64,000 bases of DNA from Beroe forskalii (taxonomy: Eukaryota; Ctenophora; Nuda; Beroida; Beroidae): the NCBI GenBank assembly GCA_011033025.1, contig WFMF01000420.1, positions 1-64,000 on the forward strand. Direction: 5' to 3'. Below the pieces are notes generated by a model. It did not search any database. It was not told where the DNA came from and saw nothing but the letters and a program-made list of their open reading frames with translations. Below, piece after piece: positions 1 to 10,646 of the stretch (position 1 is the first letter of the stretch; every line of letters begins with the position of its first letter). The position numbers and the translations under genes are program-made.

Positions 1-2190
1 GTGTCAACTCATCAACTACCACATCATGACGTGACGAACCAGGTGTCAACTCATCAAATACCTCATCAAGACGTGACGAGCCAGGTGTCAACTCATAAAC
101 TACCACATCATGACGTGACGAACCAGGTGTCAACTCATCAAATACCACATCATGACATGACGAGCCATGTGTCAATTCATCAAATACCACATCATGACGT
201 GACGAGCCAGGTGTCAACTCATCAAATACCACATCACGAAGTGACGAGCCAGGTGTCAACATATCAAATACCACATCACGTCGTGACGAGCCAGGTGTCA
301 ACTCATCAACTACCTCATCATGACGTGACGAGCCAGGTGTCAACTCATCAAATACCACATCATGACGTGACGAACCAGGTGTCAACTCATCGAATAACAT
401 ATCATGACGTGACGAGCCAGGTGTCAACTCATCAACTACCTCATCATGACGTGACGAACCAGGTGTCAACTCATCAAATACCTCATCAAGACGTGACGAG
501 CCAGGTGTCAACTCATAAACTACCACATCATGACGTGACGAGCCAGGTGTCAACTCATCAACTACCACATCATGACGTGACGAGCCAGGTGTCAACTCAT
601 CAAATACCACATCAAATATCACATCATGACGTGACGAACCAGGTGTTAACTCATTAACTACCTCATCATGACGTGACGAGCCAGGTGTCAACTCATCAAC
701 TACCACATCATGACGTGACGAGCCAAGTGTCAACTCATTAACTACCTCATCATGACGTGACGAGCCAGGTGTCAACTCATCAACTACCACATCATGACGT
801 GACGAGCCAGGTCTCAACTCATCAAACACCACATCATGACGTGACGAGCCAGGTGTCAACTCATCAAATATCACATCAAATATCACATCATGACGTGACG
901 AACCAGGTGTCAACTCATTAACTACCACATCATGACGTGACGAACCAGGTGTCAACTCATCAAATACCACATCATGACATGACGAGCCATGTGTCAATTC
1001 ATCAAATACCACATCATGACGTGACGAGCCAGGTGTCAACTCATCAAATACCACATCACGAAGTGACGAGCCAGGTGTCAACATATCAAATACCACATCA
1101 CGAAGTGACGAGCCAGGTGTCAACATATCAAATACCACATCATGACGTGACGAGCCAGGTGTCAACTCATCAACTCCCACATCATGACATGACGATCCAG
1201 GTGTCAACTTATCAAATACCACATCACGACGTGACGAGCCAGGTGTCAACTCATCAAACACCACATCATGATGTGATGAGCCAGGTGTCAACTCATCAAA
1301 TACCACATCACGTTGTGACGAGCCAGGTGTCAACTCATCAAATACCACACCACGACGTGACGGCCAGGTGTCATCTCATCAAATACCCCATCACGACGTG
1401 ACGAGCCAGGTGTCAACTCATCAACTACCACATCATGACGTGACGAGCCAGTTGTCAACTTATCAAATACCACATCACGAAGTGACGAGCCAGGTGTCAA
1501 CTCATCAAATACCACATCATGACGTGGCAAGTCAGGTGCCAACTCATCAAATACCACATCATGACGTGACGAACCAGGTGTCAATTCATCAAATACCAAA
1601 TCACGACGTGACGAGCCAGGTTTCAACTCATCAAATACCACATCATGACGTGACGAGCCAGGTGTCAACTCATCAAATACCACATCACGACGTGACAAAA
1701 CAGGTGTCAACTCATCAACTACCACATCATGACGTGACGAGCCATGTGTCAACTCATCAAATACCACATCACAACGTGACGAGCCAGGTGCAACTCATCA
1801 AATACCACATCATGACGTGACGAGCCAGGAGTCAATTGATCAAATACCACATCATGACGTGACGAGCCAGGTGTCAACTCATCAAACACCACATCACGAC
1901 GTGACGAGCCAGGCGTCAACTCATCAAATACCACATCATGACGTGACGAGGCAGGCGTCAACTCATCAAATACCACATCATGACGTGACGAGCCAGGTAT
2001 CAACTCATCAAATACCAAAATACCACATCAGGACGTGACGAGCCAGGTATCAACTCATCAAATACCACATCACAACGTGACGAGCCAGGTTTCAACTCAT
2101 CAAATACCACATCAGGACGTGACATGACAAGTCAGGTGTCAACTCATCAAATACCACATCATGACGTGAGGAGCCAGGTGTCAACTCATC
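1..2190. repeat. 42 bp minisatellite, about 52 units, truncated by the left window edge
   Basis: Head-to-tail units of 42 bp with the core CATCATGACGTGACGAGCCA, about 52 copies, diverging by a few substitutions and occasional small indels (for example near 613 and 2015). Because 42 is divisible by three and the unit lacks stops in several frames, long open frames appear on both strands; they encode a 14-residue repeat on each and show no sign of being a gene. The core TGACGTGA resembles a bZIP/CRE half-site; that is a sequence observation, not proof of binding. The array begins before base 1. Confidence 0.95.
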
Positions 2191-3112
2191 ATTCTTTCAG
2201 ACTGATCAGGTGATCTGTGTTATATAGGCCATAGCTTGAAGTTGATGTTAGATGCGTTGGTTCAATATTTTTAGTCAATGCAATATCATAGGTAGTAGTT
2301 TCCCTTTCAGCTTGAATTGTTTGACCTCTTGTCTCATGACGTGTCAGAAATTCAATTCAATTCAATTCAATTTTAAATTTCACAACACAACAGAAGATAG
2401 TTCTTGTTTGACACTGGGTTTTGTCCTGCTTTCATTTATATTTCACGATAAAATCTGGAAGAAATGTGCGTGCGAAATTGTGACGTGATGCGTCTCGACC
2501 AGATACCTACAAGCGACGCATTACGTGGAGCAGGGTCTGATAAGGCAATAAGTAATAACTAGAGTACAATTCGGAACAAATTTAGTCACGCAATACTGCA
2601 AGTCTCCGACTTAATTTCACGCAAAAAACATTTTTGCCCCTAAATTAACTAAAATTTAGGTGATGTCAACAATTTACTAATTACAAGATACAAAGAAATC
2701 TGAAATAAAAACAAACCTGAGGTTTACAAGCATTGGATGTGTGTCATCATCAGGTGAGACCTACTCTACTACAGAGACTTTATGATATCAGCGTAGGAGA
2801 TGTCTTGTAATACATGCTACATCCTGCTTCTAAGACATAAATAATACTTCATTGCAAAGCAATATAATTATGATTATATCGAGAAAACAGCTGAAAATGA
2901 CAGCTGTCCACTATATACTTAATATCACTGCACAGTGTACGGTCATGCCTATCTATTTTTAAAACATTCACTCTACTCACTAAGCACGTCCGTAAGTTTA
3001 GTAAAAAGTAATAGTAACTTCCCTACGGTCGGTTACTGAGGGGTTATTTTCCGAAGGAAAATAGGTTACAGGAAATTAATCAGTGAGCACAAAGTTATCA
3101 CTAATTATTTTC
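2191..3112. other. AT-rich sequence without recognisable gene
   Basis: No coding signal is convincing. It holds a short (AATTC)n run around 2350-2370. Nothing else stands out. Confidence 0.5.
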
Positions 3113-3448
3113 GGGCATAGATCCGTTTGCCACTTTGTCCGGGCGCCAGTCTCATGCAGGTCTTGTGCCAGTCTAGTGCAGGTCTGATGCAGTTTTGGCA
3201 CAAGACCTGCATCAAACCGGCGCTAGACTTGTATTGGACCAGCGCTGCACCCGCGTCCCGCGCTTATTAACCAGCGCTGGACTTGCACCAAACCGGCGCT
3301 AGACCTACATTAGGGTAGCACAGGACCTGCATTAGACTGGCGCAGGCCCCGCGTTAAACCGGCGCCAAACCTGCACAAAACTGGCGCCATACCTGCATTA
3401 GACCTGCATTAGACTGGCGCCCGGACAAAGTGGCAAACGGATCTATGC
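3113..3448. mobile_element. Short foldback element, family 1 (TIR GGGCATAGATCCGTTTGCCA)
   Basis: Starts GGGCATAGATCCGTTTGCCA and ends with the near-perfect reverse complement (TGGCAAACGGATCTATGC). The interior is an inverted series of GCGCCGGTTTAATGCAGGTC-like words, so the whole element can fold back. The last bases of the right end differ (GCTT instead of GCCC), and no target duplication is visible here. The same ends occur at 10647-12147 in a longer copy with an 8 bp target duplication. It encodes no protein and would be non-autonomous. Confidence 0.85.
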
Positions 3449-4581
3449 TTAACTTCGTCATTTTTCATCCAATCTGGACAAAAAATCCGCGTATTTTCAT
3501 GTTTATTATTCCGCGAATTTCGCGGGCAAACGCTGGTTTTGAATATTTTCAGTTCAAAAATCAAAATTATTTTATTGTAGTCCATGGAATATTATCAGAC
3601 AGTTTCAAGGTGATTCTCCAAAAATGTTGGTGGAGACAATTTAGAAGATGTTTTTTGGTCAAAATCATGACAATCAAATTCAAAAATAAGAAGTTACGAC
3701 GCATTCATGTATCATGTAACTTATAAAGGTGCAAATTGAGTATGTTTTTTGTACGTCAAGCCTCATGGCAACACGCACACAGTGGGAATTGGGAAAAGTG
3801 CTCGTGAAGATTAATTGCGCGCGCGTTCATTTCTATTTTAATGCTTTTTTGAGGACGTTGCTCCGTAACTTTTCATCTGATTGGAATTTTTTGAGGCGAA
3901 AAAAATATTCAATCAATGAGAATGGTGGTGTTTAAAATTTACGAACGAAGTCCTGCGTAGCAGCACCGAGTGAACTGTGCTGCTAGTATGATTATAATTA
4001 CAGGTAAACTTGAATTTCAAAGTGCCATAACTCAGAGTCCTAGAAACAAGATTAATGGATTGCAGATTCAAAAATAAGAGTTAACATTGCACAAGAATGT
4101 CATGGATAATAGTTAAAACTTGAATAAATGATTCAAAACTTCAATTAGATTATTCAACATAACGAACAAAATGATAAACTGATAAAGGGAAGCGCCAAAA
4201 CGTTATAAAGTTAAGTGAGCGAGAGTTTTTATAATTTTTTTGTCCTCAAACTGTGCAAAAATACCCCATACAGTATTGGAATATATCAGTATATCTCAAT
4301 CAAAGCTCAAATTACTCTCAATACGAGTAAAGGAGTTGCTGTCACATCCCATGGCTCGTCGTCTGAAATAAATTCTATGATTGACAACTCAACCTGCGCG
4401 AATACATAAAGTGTACACTTTTTGTCAGCTTTGAAAAGTTGAAATATACAAACTTTTCCCACAGCCTTCCGATTGGGAGAGGAATAAATATTTATGCTAG
4501 AGATAACAAGAACTGCATGATTTATCTTGAGAAGAGATAAGTCCAATAATGTCATGTTCTATGAGGACCCCTACAAGAGTA
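3449..4581. other. Non-coding stretch with a dispersed repeat
   Basis: The part around 3760-3990 is related, in reverse orientation, to 23655-23890. Both contain a GTTACGGAGCAACGT-like block, an AATTGCGCGCGCGTTCATTTC-like block and a CTGCGTAGCAGCACCGAG-like block. This marks a dispersed repeat. The remainder is AT-rich with only short open frames that I do not credit. Confidence 0.5.
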
Positions 4582-4614
4582 TACCTTATCGGACATATTT
4601 ATCACGGACATAAC

Positions 4615-4641
4615 ATTCACGCTGAGCACCTCAGCGTGAAT
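4615..4641. repeat. 12 bp stem hairpin with 3 nt loop
   Basis: ATTCACGCTGAG, loop CAC, CTCAGCGTGAAT: a perfect stem. It lies inside the TA-flanked foldback, and a related GCGTGAATATT occurs near the opposite end (5456). Confidence 0.8.
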
Positions 4642-4952
4642 ATTAATGTCCGTGAAAATTTTGTCTGTGATACCTATGTCCGTGATTTTCAGGTCCGTGA
4701 AAATTAAGTCCGGTATTTCCTCCTAAAATTTGTAGGGTAAAGACGCAAAATTTCTGACTTCATCTGTTAAAATGCAGTAACTAATAAAATTTCTAAGGAA
4801 ATTATACTTCTTTTTCATGCTTAGTACCTGCAATATCCAAATTTATCATATCAATTAACGAAAAATATTGAAAAAATCTTCAATTCAAGTATTTAAATCG
4901 TAGAAGAAAATGGGAAAAATCGGGCAGTATCCAAGAAGCCCGACCACCATCG

Positions 4953-5036
4953 CGGAATTCCGCGCGGAATTCCGTGGTAAAATTCCGCGCGGAATTCCGC
5001 GCGGAAAATTCTGCGCGGAATTTTACCACGGAATCG
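4953..5036. repeat. Cluster of CGCGGAATTCCGCG palindromes
   Basis: Overlapping copies of GCGGAATTCCGC arranged so that the outer GGAATTCCGTGGTAAAATTCC-like parts also pair with each other. This forms a compact nested hairpin in the centre of the surrounding foldback element. Confidence 0.8.
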
Positions 5037-5533
5037 TGTCGGAAGATTCTTGAAGTACTACCCAAAAGGCTGTATATAATAGGAGTGGGTAAATTCATTA
5101 ATCAATATCAATACAAAATATAATCTGAATCAAACGTCAATGTGCTATCGACTACATAGGTGAATTTATCAGTCATTAAAATTTAAATACGTGAATAAAG
5201 CTGACTAAAGGCAACTTAATCAGTGTCAAGGCAAAGAGAGTCAGGGCAAACAAAGGATCGCATAGCAGCATCAAAGAAATGAGACTTATTTTGCACGCGC
5301 AAACGCGCGTGTTCCGGCTAAATAAAGGCCGGCTAAATAAAGGCCAATAAGGTAAGAGAAAATCTTCAATTCAAGTATTCACATCGTGGAAGAAAATGGG
5401 AAAAATCGAGCCGATAATTTCGAAGTTTTCTTGCAATTTGAAGTTGCTGGATGGAGCGTGAATATTTATATTATGTCCGTAAAGTTCAAGGTCCGTGAAA
5501 CTAAAGTCCGTGATAATTATGTCCGATAAAGTA

Positions 5534-6690
5534 AGTGGATCGTGTGTGGTATGATATACTGTTATCTGTTTTAAGGTTTTACAAGAAAACACAATATATA
5601 AGCTTTTAAACCGGAACGCTCATACTTTATGGCATATATCAGATCAAAGGCTTTTATAAGTTTATATATTGTGAATAATTCACGAAAGTGAGTGAATTAA
5701 TCATGGAATAGCATACGAGCTATGCGAGTATGTTATTTCATACCTTATAGTATGAGAGTGAGGTTTTAAAGATTATAAAAAATCCACTAAATACAGACAT
5801 TATGCTGTGGGTGTGGTGCAAATTGAATATCCAGTGATAAGTATCATCTCCGACGGACAAAAAAAGAATCATTTTTGAACCGTTTTAGCCGGACCCTTGG
5901 ACAAAACATTTTCAAGTGGTTACCAGATCAAGTATTTCATGCTGTAAAATGACCACTAAATTACTAAAACCCATTTCTCCATTTATTCTTAATTAATAAA
6001 TTTCATCAAAAGAGTCAAACCCCGGTCATATGATGATTTGGATCGTCATTGAGTTGACGAAGACGTTCCCGTGAATTTAACCCAGCATAAGCCAAGTCAT
6101 AAAAGAGTCTGAAGACCTAAATCAACTGGCTTTGAATTTGACTGGCCCACTTTTACAGGCCTTTTTTAACCGGCCCATCGGACAAAAATTCAAAGTCATT
6201 TTTGTCCTAAGGGGGGTTGAAGCCAAATTTTTTGGAAAACACTTTTTGGCGCACGGGGTTACCATTTTACCATAAAAGAATTTTAAGTCGATATCTCAAA
6301 AAATCACTGAGGTATGGCCGAAAAACGTATGCCCATATTTGGCTTGACCACCCCCCCCCCCTTAAGGCCTGGTTAAATAAAGTTTCATAAAGGTTGCCGA
6401 AACCAAAAAATTGGGACCAGTCCTTTTCCTAGGTTCTCATTTGACCGGTAGTGGATTTTGATGAAAAGTTGCTGGAAAATAGAGCAGTGAGCACAAGTTT
6501 CCACGTGGATGTGATGTAGAAATCACTTTTTTCTTATGTTATGAATAACTTGAGTCTTGATGTTTCATTGATAAGTATTTGGTAGGCTTCCACTGTGTTA
6601 CTTAGAGCTTCCTCGATCATAATATAATAGTTTAGCGGAATATAAGTTCATTATTATTATTATTAATATTATCATTATTTTGAGATAATA
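5534..6690. other. Non-coding sequence downstream of the dispanin exon
   Basis: No gene is recognised. There is a C homopolymer near 6351-6361 and (ATT)n-rich sequence at 6648-6690. On the minus strand a possible AATAAA polyadenylation signal lies near 5982, about 700 bp past the stop codon. No nearer canonical signal was seen, so the transcript end is unresolved. Confidence 0.4.
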
Positions 6691-6873
6691 TCAAAATAAT
6701 AATAAGTTAAGATACTGACTAGTTTCATTTTTCCAGCCGTCCCAATCTTCTCTTCTGTCACTACTGTTATCGCTCGAGCCATGTCTACCTTTTAAAACTC
6801 CATATATGATCCCCAAAGATAAGCTTAGAAAAATTGCTGTCGTAATCGACACAATCGCCGATATTCTAGCAAC
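6691..6873 (-). CDS. Dispanin/CD225-family protein, C-terminal exon
   Basis: Sixty codons plus a stop, entered at a strong acceptor (pyrimidine-rich TGCTTTTTCTTGCAG, then GTT). The exon begins VARISAIVSITTAIFLSLSL, which continues into a hydrophobic helix fitting the second membrane segment of a dispanin. A polar tail of about 34 residues rich in Ser, Asp and Arg follows. It joins in phase 0 to the exon at 10261-10103, restoring the loop-to-helix junction typical of CD225 proteins (IFITM, PRRT2 and TUSC5 relatives). Such proteins are small membrane proteins of endosomal or plasma membranes that affect membrane fusion or trafficking; the role of this one is unknown. The last codons run into (ATT)n sequence, so the true end of the protein is less certain than its start. 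An alternative donor after GTTTTAAAAG cannot be excluded. Confidence 0.72.
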   Translation of the reverse strand, partial: VARISAIVSITTAIFLSLSLGIIYGVLKGRHGSSDNSSDRREDWDGWKNETSQYLNLLLF

Positions 6874-6914
6874 CTGCAAGAAAAAGCATAAGTCGTGATC
6901 AAGGGACTGGATAA

Positions 6915-7500
6915 TATAGAGTATAGAGACATTGAATTGATAAACAAGTTTATGCCACAAATTGGGAATTTCTGACGGTTCCAAGTAGGTCATAGTTACT
7001 CAAATGTTGCTAGATATGTTCTAGGAGGTGTATCAAATCATACAGTATCCGTACGACGTGTGGTAATCGCCTCAGAAAGTGGAACCAAGTGTATTTTAAA
7101 ATGTGTCAAGATTGTAAGCATATACGCTAAAAAGTGTCATGATTGCATAAGCATATTAACTGAGGCCAGAGTTAACCAGGACAGTCATTAAGTTGTTATA
7201 GGTATGTCTTGACAATGAATTGATATTGTTGATAGGTTGTTAGGGTCAGGTTGCCACACGTTTATGCCAGTATTTTGGCATTGATGACAGTTCCAAGCCA
7301 GTCTTAAGTACTCAAATAATTTTTATATATGTTTTAGAAAGTCTATTTAATGATGCTATATCTGTACGATGCCTGGTATTTGCTTCAGAAAGCAGAACAG
7401 AGTGTATTTGAAAAAACGTGGGAAAAGTATCAAGGTTGTACGCATATACACAAAAAAGTTTCAGGATTTTAAGCATCTTAACTGAGGCTAGAGTCAGACT
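6915..7500. repeat. Divergent tandem duplication inside the dispanin intron
   Basis: Two copies of roughly 240-290 bp (about 6920-7175 and about 7215-7500) share the same order of blocks: a TTTATGCCA block, a GACGGTTCCAAG-like block, a CAGTATCCGTACGA-like block, a GTGTATTT block and an AACTGAGGC block. Divergence is high, so the duplication is old. Confidence 0.65.
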
Positions 7501-7503
7501 AAG

Positions 7504-7629
7504 GGACTGGTATCCCGCTGTGGGGCTTCAGAACCCTTGGTAGGGGAGGGACTGGTATCCCGCTTGGGGCTTCAGAACCTTTGGTAAGGGTGGGACTGGT
7601 ATCCCGCTATGGGGCTTCAGAACCCTTGA
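7504..7629. repeat. 46 bp tandem repeat, about 2.8 units
   Basis: Three successive units of GGGACTGGTATCCCGCT followed by GGGGCTTCAGAACC and a short G-rich tail. It lies within the dispanin intron. Confidence 0.85.
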
Positions 7630-8097
7630 GTTGATGTGTGACCTTTGAGTTGGTGTGGCAAGTTGGTGTGGCGAGTTGATGTCTTTTGGGAATTTTGTGT
7701 TTTTAAGTGGACGCACAGTTTGATCAGATGGGTATCAATCCGTTTTCCCGCAATGGCAGGGGGTTATGGAATATGGAAGTTGTCCACTTGGGACTATTGC
7801 CACTATGGCAAGGTTGTCTGGACTCTGGTGCACGCTTGGTGCTATTTCCGCTATGGACTAGGCTGTATCTGCGGCATTCCGGCTGCCATGGGACATCAGC
7901 AGCAGTCCCGCCGCAGAGGGACCCCACTGGGTACGGGGAGCCAACTCCCATACCCAGTCTACCTACCAGAGATCGACATTGGGGAGCCTGCGGGGACTCT
8001 CGATCATCTGCTACGACAGGGGCTTGCACGAGACGGTCTGACTGAGACTGGCTGCGCCATGTCGCAGTACTAGGCGACCGCCCCCCTCTGATCCATT
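7630..8097. other. GC-richer stretch of unknown nature
   Basis: It starts with short GTTGGTGTGGC-type repeats. From about 7720 base composition is clearly richer in G and C than the flanks, and three overlapping open frames exist. None has a recognisable domain. Because it directly precedes LINE reverse-transcriptase sequence it may be retrotransposon-derived. Nothing more can be said. Confidence 0.35.
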
Positions 8098-9252
8098 GAA
8101 ATTGCCATTCAATTTGGTGTCCCACAACTCACAAGGATCCGTTTTTGGTCCAATTTTATTCAACATCTATATTAGATCTATTCACAAGACAAAAAATTCT
8201 GTTCTGTTCAATGTTCATGGATTTGCTGATGATCACTAAGTCTTCAAGTCTATTAAACCAAATGGAGAATATAAGATCATGGCAACTGACATACCTCTCT
8301 GCTTTAAAACCATAAATGAGTGGATGAGTTCCCACTACTAGTAACGTTAAATATAGCATTCTTAGCAAGTTTGAGAATAAAGAGAACGACAAAGTAAGAT
8401 GTCAAAAATTTCATTACGAAAATAATGACACTATTTTACAAAGCTTTGTAAAATAGTGTCATTATTTTCGTAATGAAATTTTTGACATCTTACTTTGTCG
8501 TTCTCTTTATTCTCAAAATTCCCACTACCTTTAACTAAATCCAGGCAAAACAGAGATTATTGTAATCGGAAGTGACGGAGTACAATCAAAACTAGAAATT
8601 AATGGACTTTTTCTTACTCCTGAGGTCTGCGTGAGATTTTTTTCAACTGCAAACTGCAAAGAACTTGGGAATCTTCCTGGACTCATCTCTCACATTTACT
8701 CCTCAAATAGACAAACCTAAAGTCAAATGTCTTCACAGCCTCAGAAAATCAGCCAAGACGATATCTTTCCTTTCCTAGAAGCAAATGCAGCAACTAGTCC
8801 AAGCTATAGTTATCTCTTCACTTGAGTAGTGCAACTCATTGTATTATGGGATTGGGCCTCACTAAAAAATTTTAAGAAACTTCAAAACATACAAAACAGA
8901 GCTTGTGCAATAATCCTCAATCTGAAAAAGAGGGACCCTAAAACTGAGCATCTCAAATCACTTCACTGGCTCAAAGTACCTGAGAGAATCGAATTTAAGA
9001 TCCTATTAACTGTTTACAAAATCATAAATGGAAAGGCACCAAACTATCTCATTCATCTCATAAACTACAATTATATCAGTGGAAGTAGGACCACCATTAA
9101 AACCATATCTACCAAAAACTAGAATGGGATCCAGAGTATTTGTTTGTTGTGCCCCAAAGCTATGGAACAATTGCCACTAAAGTTGAAATCATGCTCATCC
9201 ATGAACGAACTTAAAACTCATTTGAAAACATATTTGTTTACTAGATCATATT
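8098..9252 (+). pseudogene. Decayed LINE ORF2: reverse transcriptase C-terminal half (L2/CR1-like)
   Basis: Reading through stops and frameshifts shows the order of a non-LTR reverse transcriptase. A FGVPQ segment and then GSVFGPILFNIYIRSIHKT are separated by a small frame-breaking insertion near 8130. Next comes the catalytic-type box FADDH (about 8222), then WMSSHY, interrupted by a 180 bp insertion, and LNPGKTEIIVIGS. The thumb and C-terminal region follows with KRDPKTEHLKSLHWLKVPE and IEFKILLTVYKIINGKAP, and a tail matching the PKLWNSLP-type motif. In a living element this copies RNA into DNA at the target. Here stops (after FADDH, near 8776, 8824 and 9119) and frameshifts make it dead. 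It lies inside the dispanin intron, opposite to the gene. The clade assignment is from motif memory only. Confidence 0.85.
8339..8518. mobile_element. 180 bp insertion with a perfect 74 bp-arm palindrome and 10 bp target duplication
   Basis: TTCCCACTAC occurs on both sides (8329-8338 and 8519-8528). Removing the insert plus one copy restores the reverse-transcriptase reading frame (W-M-S-S-H-Y then L). Inside, 8370-8517 is a perfect inverted repeat with no loop, centred at 8443/8444 (ACAAAG then CTTTGT). Positions 8339-8369 are unpaired. The type of element is unknown. Confidence 0.85.
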
Positions 9253-9532
9253 AAAGGGATGTTCTCTTAGTAGGTGCATAATTCGAAATGCATACTTTTT
9301 ATCTGATTATTTTCGTCACATTGAAACTTTTATTGGATAAGATCTTGACCTGAGAGTCCGCTAATATTTTGGTTGATTGTAGTTATCTAAGGAGACAACT
9401 TGTTTTTAAAGTATCCCACACAGTTGTGCAAAGAAACTTTGTAATTCAATATTTTGTTACCTCGTTACTGTGTATAAGCTACCTTATTTTATTATTGAAC
9501 TACTGGGAGAGATTGGCTAAGCTGAAATTGAT
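9253..9532. other. Probable LINE tail and unassigned intron sequence
   Basis: Follows the LINE ORF2 remnant and is AT-rich with no feature I recognise. It could include the LINE 3' UTR. Confidence 0.35.
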
Positions 9533-9690
9533 GGGCAGACTGGAGGTTCGCCGACTTCTCCCAGAGGACCACTATAGATGTCCACTAGAGGACCACTAGA
9601 GGACCACTATAGAATACCACTACAGGACACTGCAGGACCACTGGAGGACACTAGAGGACCACTATAAGTCGGCGAACCTCCAGTCTGCCC
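9533..9690. mobile_element. 158 bp MITE-like foldback, TIR GGGCAGACTGGAGGTTCGCC
   Basis: GGGCAGACTGGAGGTTCGCC at the left is perfectly inverted at the right end (GGCGAACCTCCAGTCTGCCC), with AGTCGG extending the pairing. The interior is a run of GAGGACCACTATA-like words. I could not find a clear target duplication. It lies in the dispanin intron. Confidence 0.8.
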
Positions 9691-10102
9691 AAAACTGTAG
9701 AGTGTAGAACCAAGTACCGAGCACAATTAAAGCAATCGAAAAATTTGACATGTTTAAAACTAGTTTTGTCGAAATATAATGCTTTGATTCCGTACAAGCC
9801 TCCGGTCGTCGGTTACAGCTGCAGCTGGTCTAACTTTCTGGTTGACTACTCACCAACGCGGTGGTCGGACCTCTGATGACCCTACGACTATACGAAAACT
9901 CTTCCGAGATTGTCACCAAGATAGATTGGCTAGTTACAACTAAATAATATCTTTCCTGCGGTAAAAACTCTCTGGTAGATGGCGTTATGCTCTATCAAAA
10001 ACAACAGAAGACCGAAATTTACGAAATCGACCTCGGACCCCTTAATTATTTGATGCTAAACTACTAAATATTGTTAGAGATTAGTTAAAATGTAGTACAC
10101 AC
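9691..10102. other. Intron sequence next to the splice donor, with a dispersed repeat
   Basis: The part at about 9945-10045 (GGTAGATGGCGTTATGCTCT and a following CGACCTCGGACCCC block) belongs to a dispersed family. Other copies lie at about 10393-10490, 13556-13680, 14310-14410 and 15890-16010. The minus-strand donor GTGTGTAC is at 10102-10095. Confidence 0.5.
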
Positions 10103-10261
10103 CTTTGCTGACATTTTGGCTCCACTGAGATCGCCGTGTTTCATGCGGTCACTTGATTCTTTGGATTTTATTAATGCATAAATTCCCAAAGGAAAGAAGA
10201 GTAAAATTGATAGCCACAATAAGAGTTTATTTGTAGAAATCTGCTGGTCTCTGAGCAAAAC
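10103..10261 (-). CDS. Dispanin/CD225-family protein, exon with first membrane segment
   Basis: Exactly 53 codons between an acceptor (TATTCTATTCTACAG, then GTT) and a donor (GCAAAG, then GTGTGT), so both introns are phase 0. The exon contains TNKLLLWLSILLFFPLGIYA, a membrane helix of the dispanin type, followed by a basic loop with the hallmark HGDLSGAKMSAK (family pattern GD-x-x-GA-x-x-x-S-x-x-A). It continues into the exon at 6873-6691. Known CD225 proteins pack a re-entrant or membrane helix, a conserved polar loop and a second helix just as here. The CC pair of IFITM proteins is replaced by FF. The upstream exon or exons, start codon and N-terminal region (often proline-rich) were not found in this window, so the gene is incomplete at its 5' end. 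No promoter can be assigned. Confidence 0.82.
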
Positions 10262-10638
10262 CTGTAGAATAGAATAATAATGCGATACAGAAGTCTTGGT
10301 AACTTAGTAAGCCAACAGCCATATTTTCATTTTTTAAATTCCCAATATTTTCCCTCCCAAATCGCCCTTCAGTGGGGTCGAGGGTAGGTCCAAGGTCGAA
10401 TTCCGTTTTTTTCCGCCAGCTACCAGTATGTTTTTACTCCATTAAAAACATTGTTCCCAGTCAAAGTTATGAATTTTTTCCCTCTCCAATTGCGTTTTTG
10501 TTTTACGAAAAGGTAATGAAAGGGATAGCAGAGATCGTGATTTGGAGGATTGTGGGAGAATTTGTGTATACTACCTTTATCCGTACTGTTAATTCTGAAA
10601 AGTTCCCGGGTGGGGGAGAAATCTCTTAATTTGGGGGA
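10262..10638. other. Upstream intron side with dispersed repeat copy
   Basis: The first bases are the pyrimidine-rich acceptor on the minus strand. The part at about 10393-10510 (CGCCAGCTACCAGTATGTTT with AAAGTTATGAATTTTTTCCC) is a reverse-oriented copy of a dispersed repeat seen four more times in the first 16 kb. A GGGGGAGAAATCTC word occurs twice just before the next element. Confidence 0.5.
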
Positions 10639-10646
10639 GAAATCTC

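Larger units (their letters stand above)
4584..5531. mobile_element. Foldback element with GTCCGTGA subterminal repeats, TA-flanked
   Basis: The left end CCTTATCGGACATA is matched in inverse by TATGTCCGATAAAG at the right end, and both sides are flanked by TA (4582-4583 and 5532-5533). That is what a Tc1/mariner-type duplication would look like, although two bases are weak evidence. The word GTCCGTGA recurs near both ends in opposite orientation. The interior contains a CGCGGAATTCCGCG cluster and a direct repeat of about 50 bp (about 4877 and 5361). No coding capacity is seen. Confidence 0.65.

Noticed and set aside
1-1820. Open frames in the left minisatellite on both strands
   Set aside because: The 42 bp unit is divisible by three and stop-poor. 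Both strands are open and there is no start context or flanking exon.
3430-3935. Two consecutive open frames after the first foldback
   Set aside because: The first starts inside the transposon end, the second lies in a dispersed repeat, and neither has a recognisable domain.
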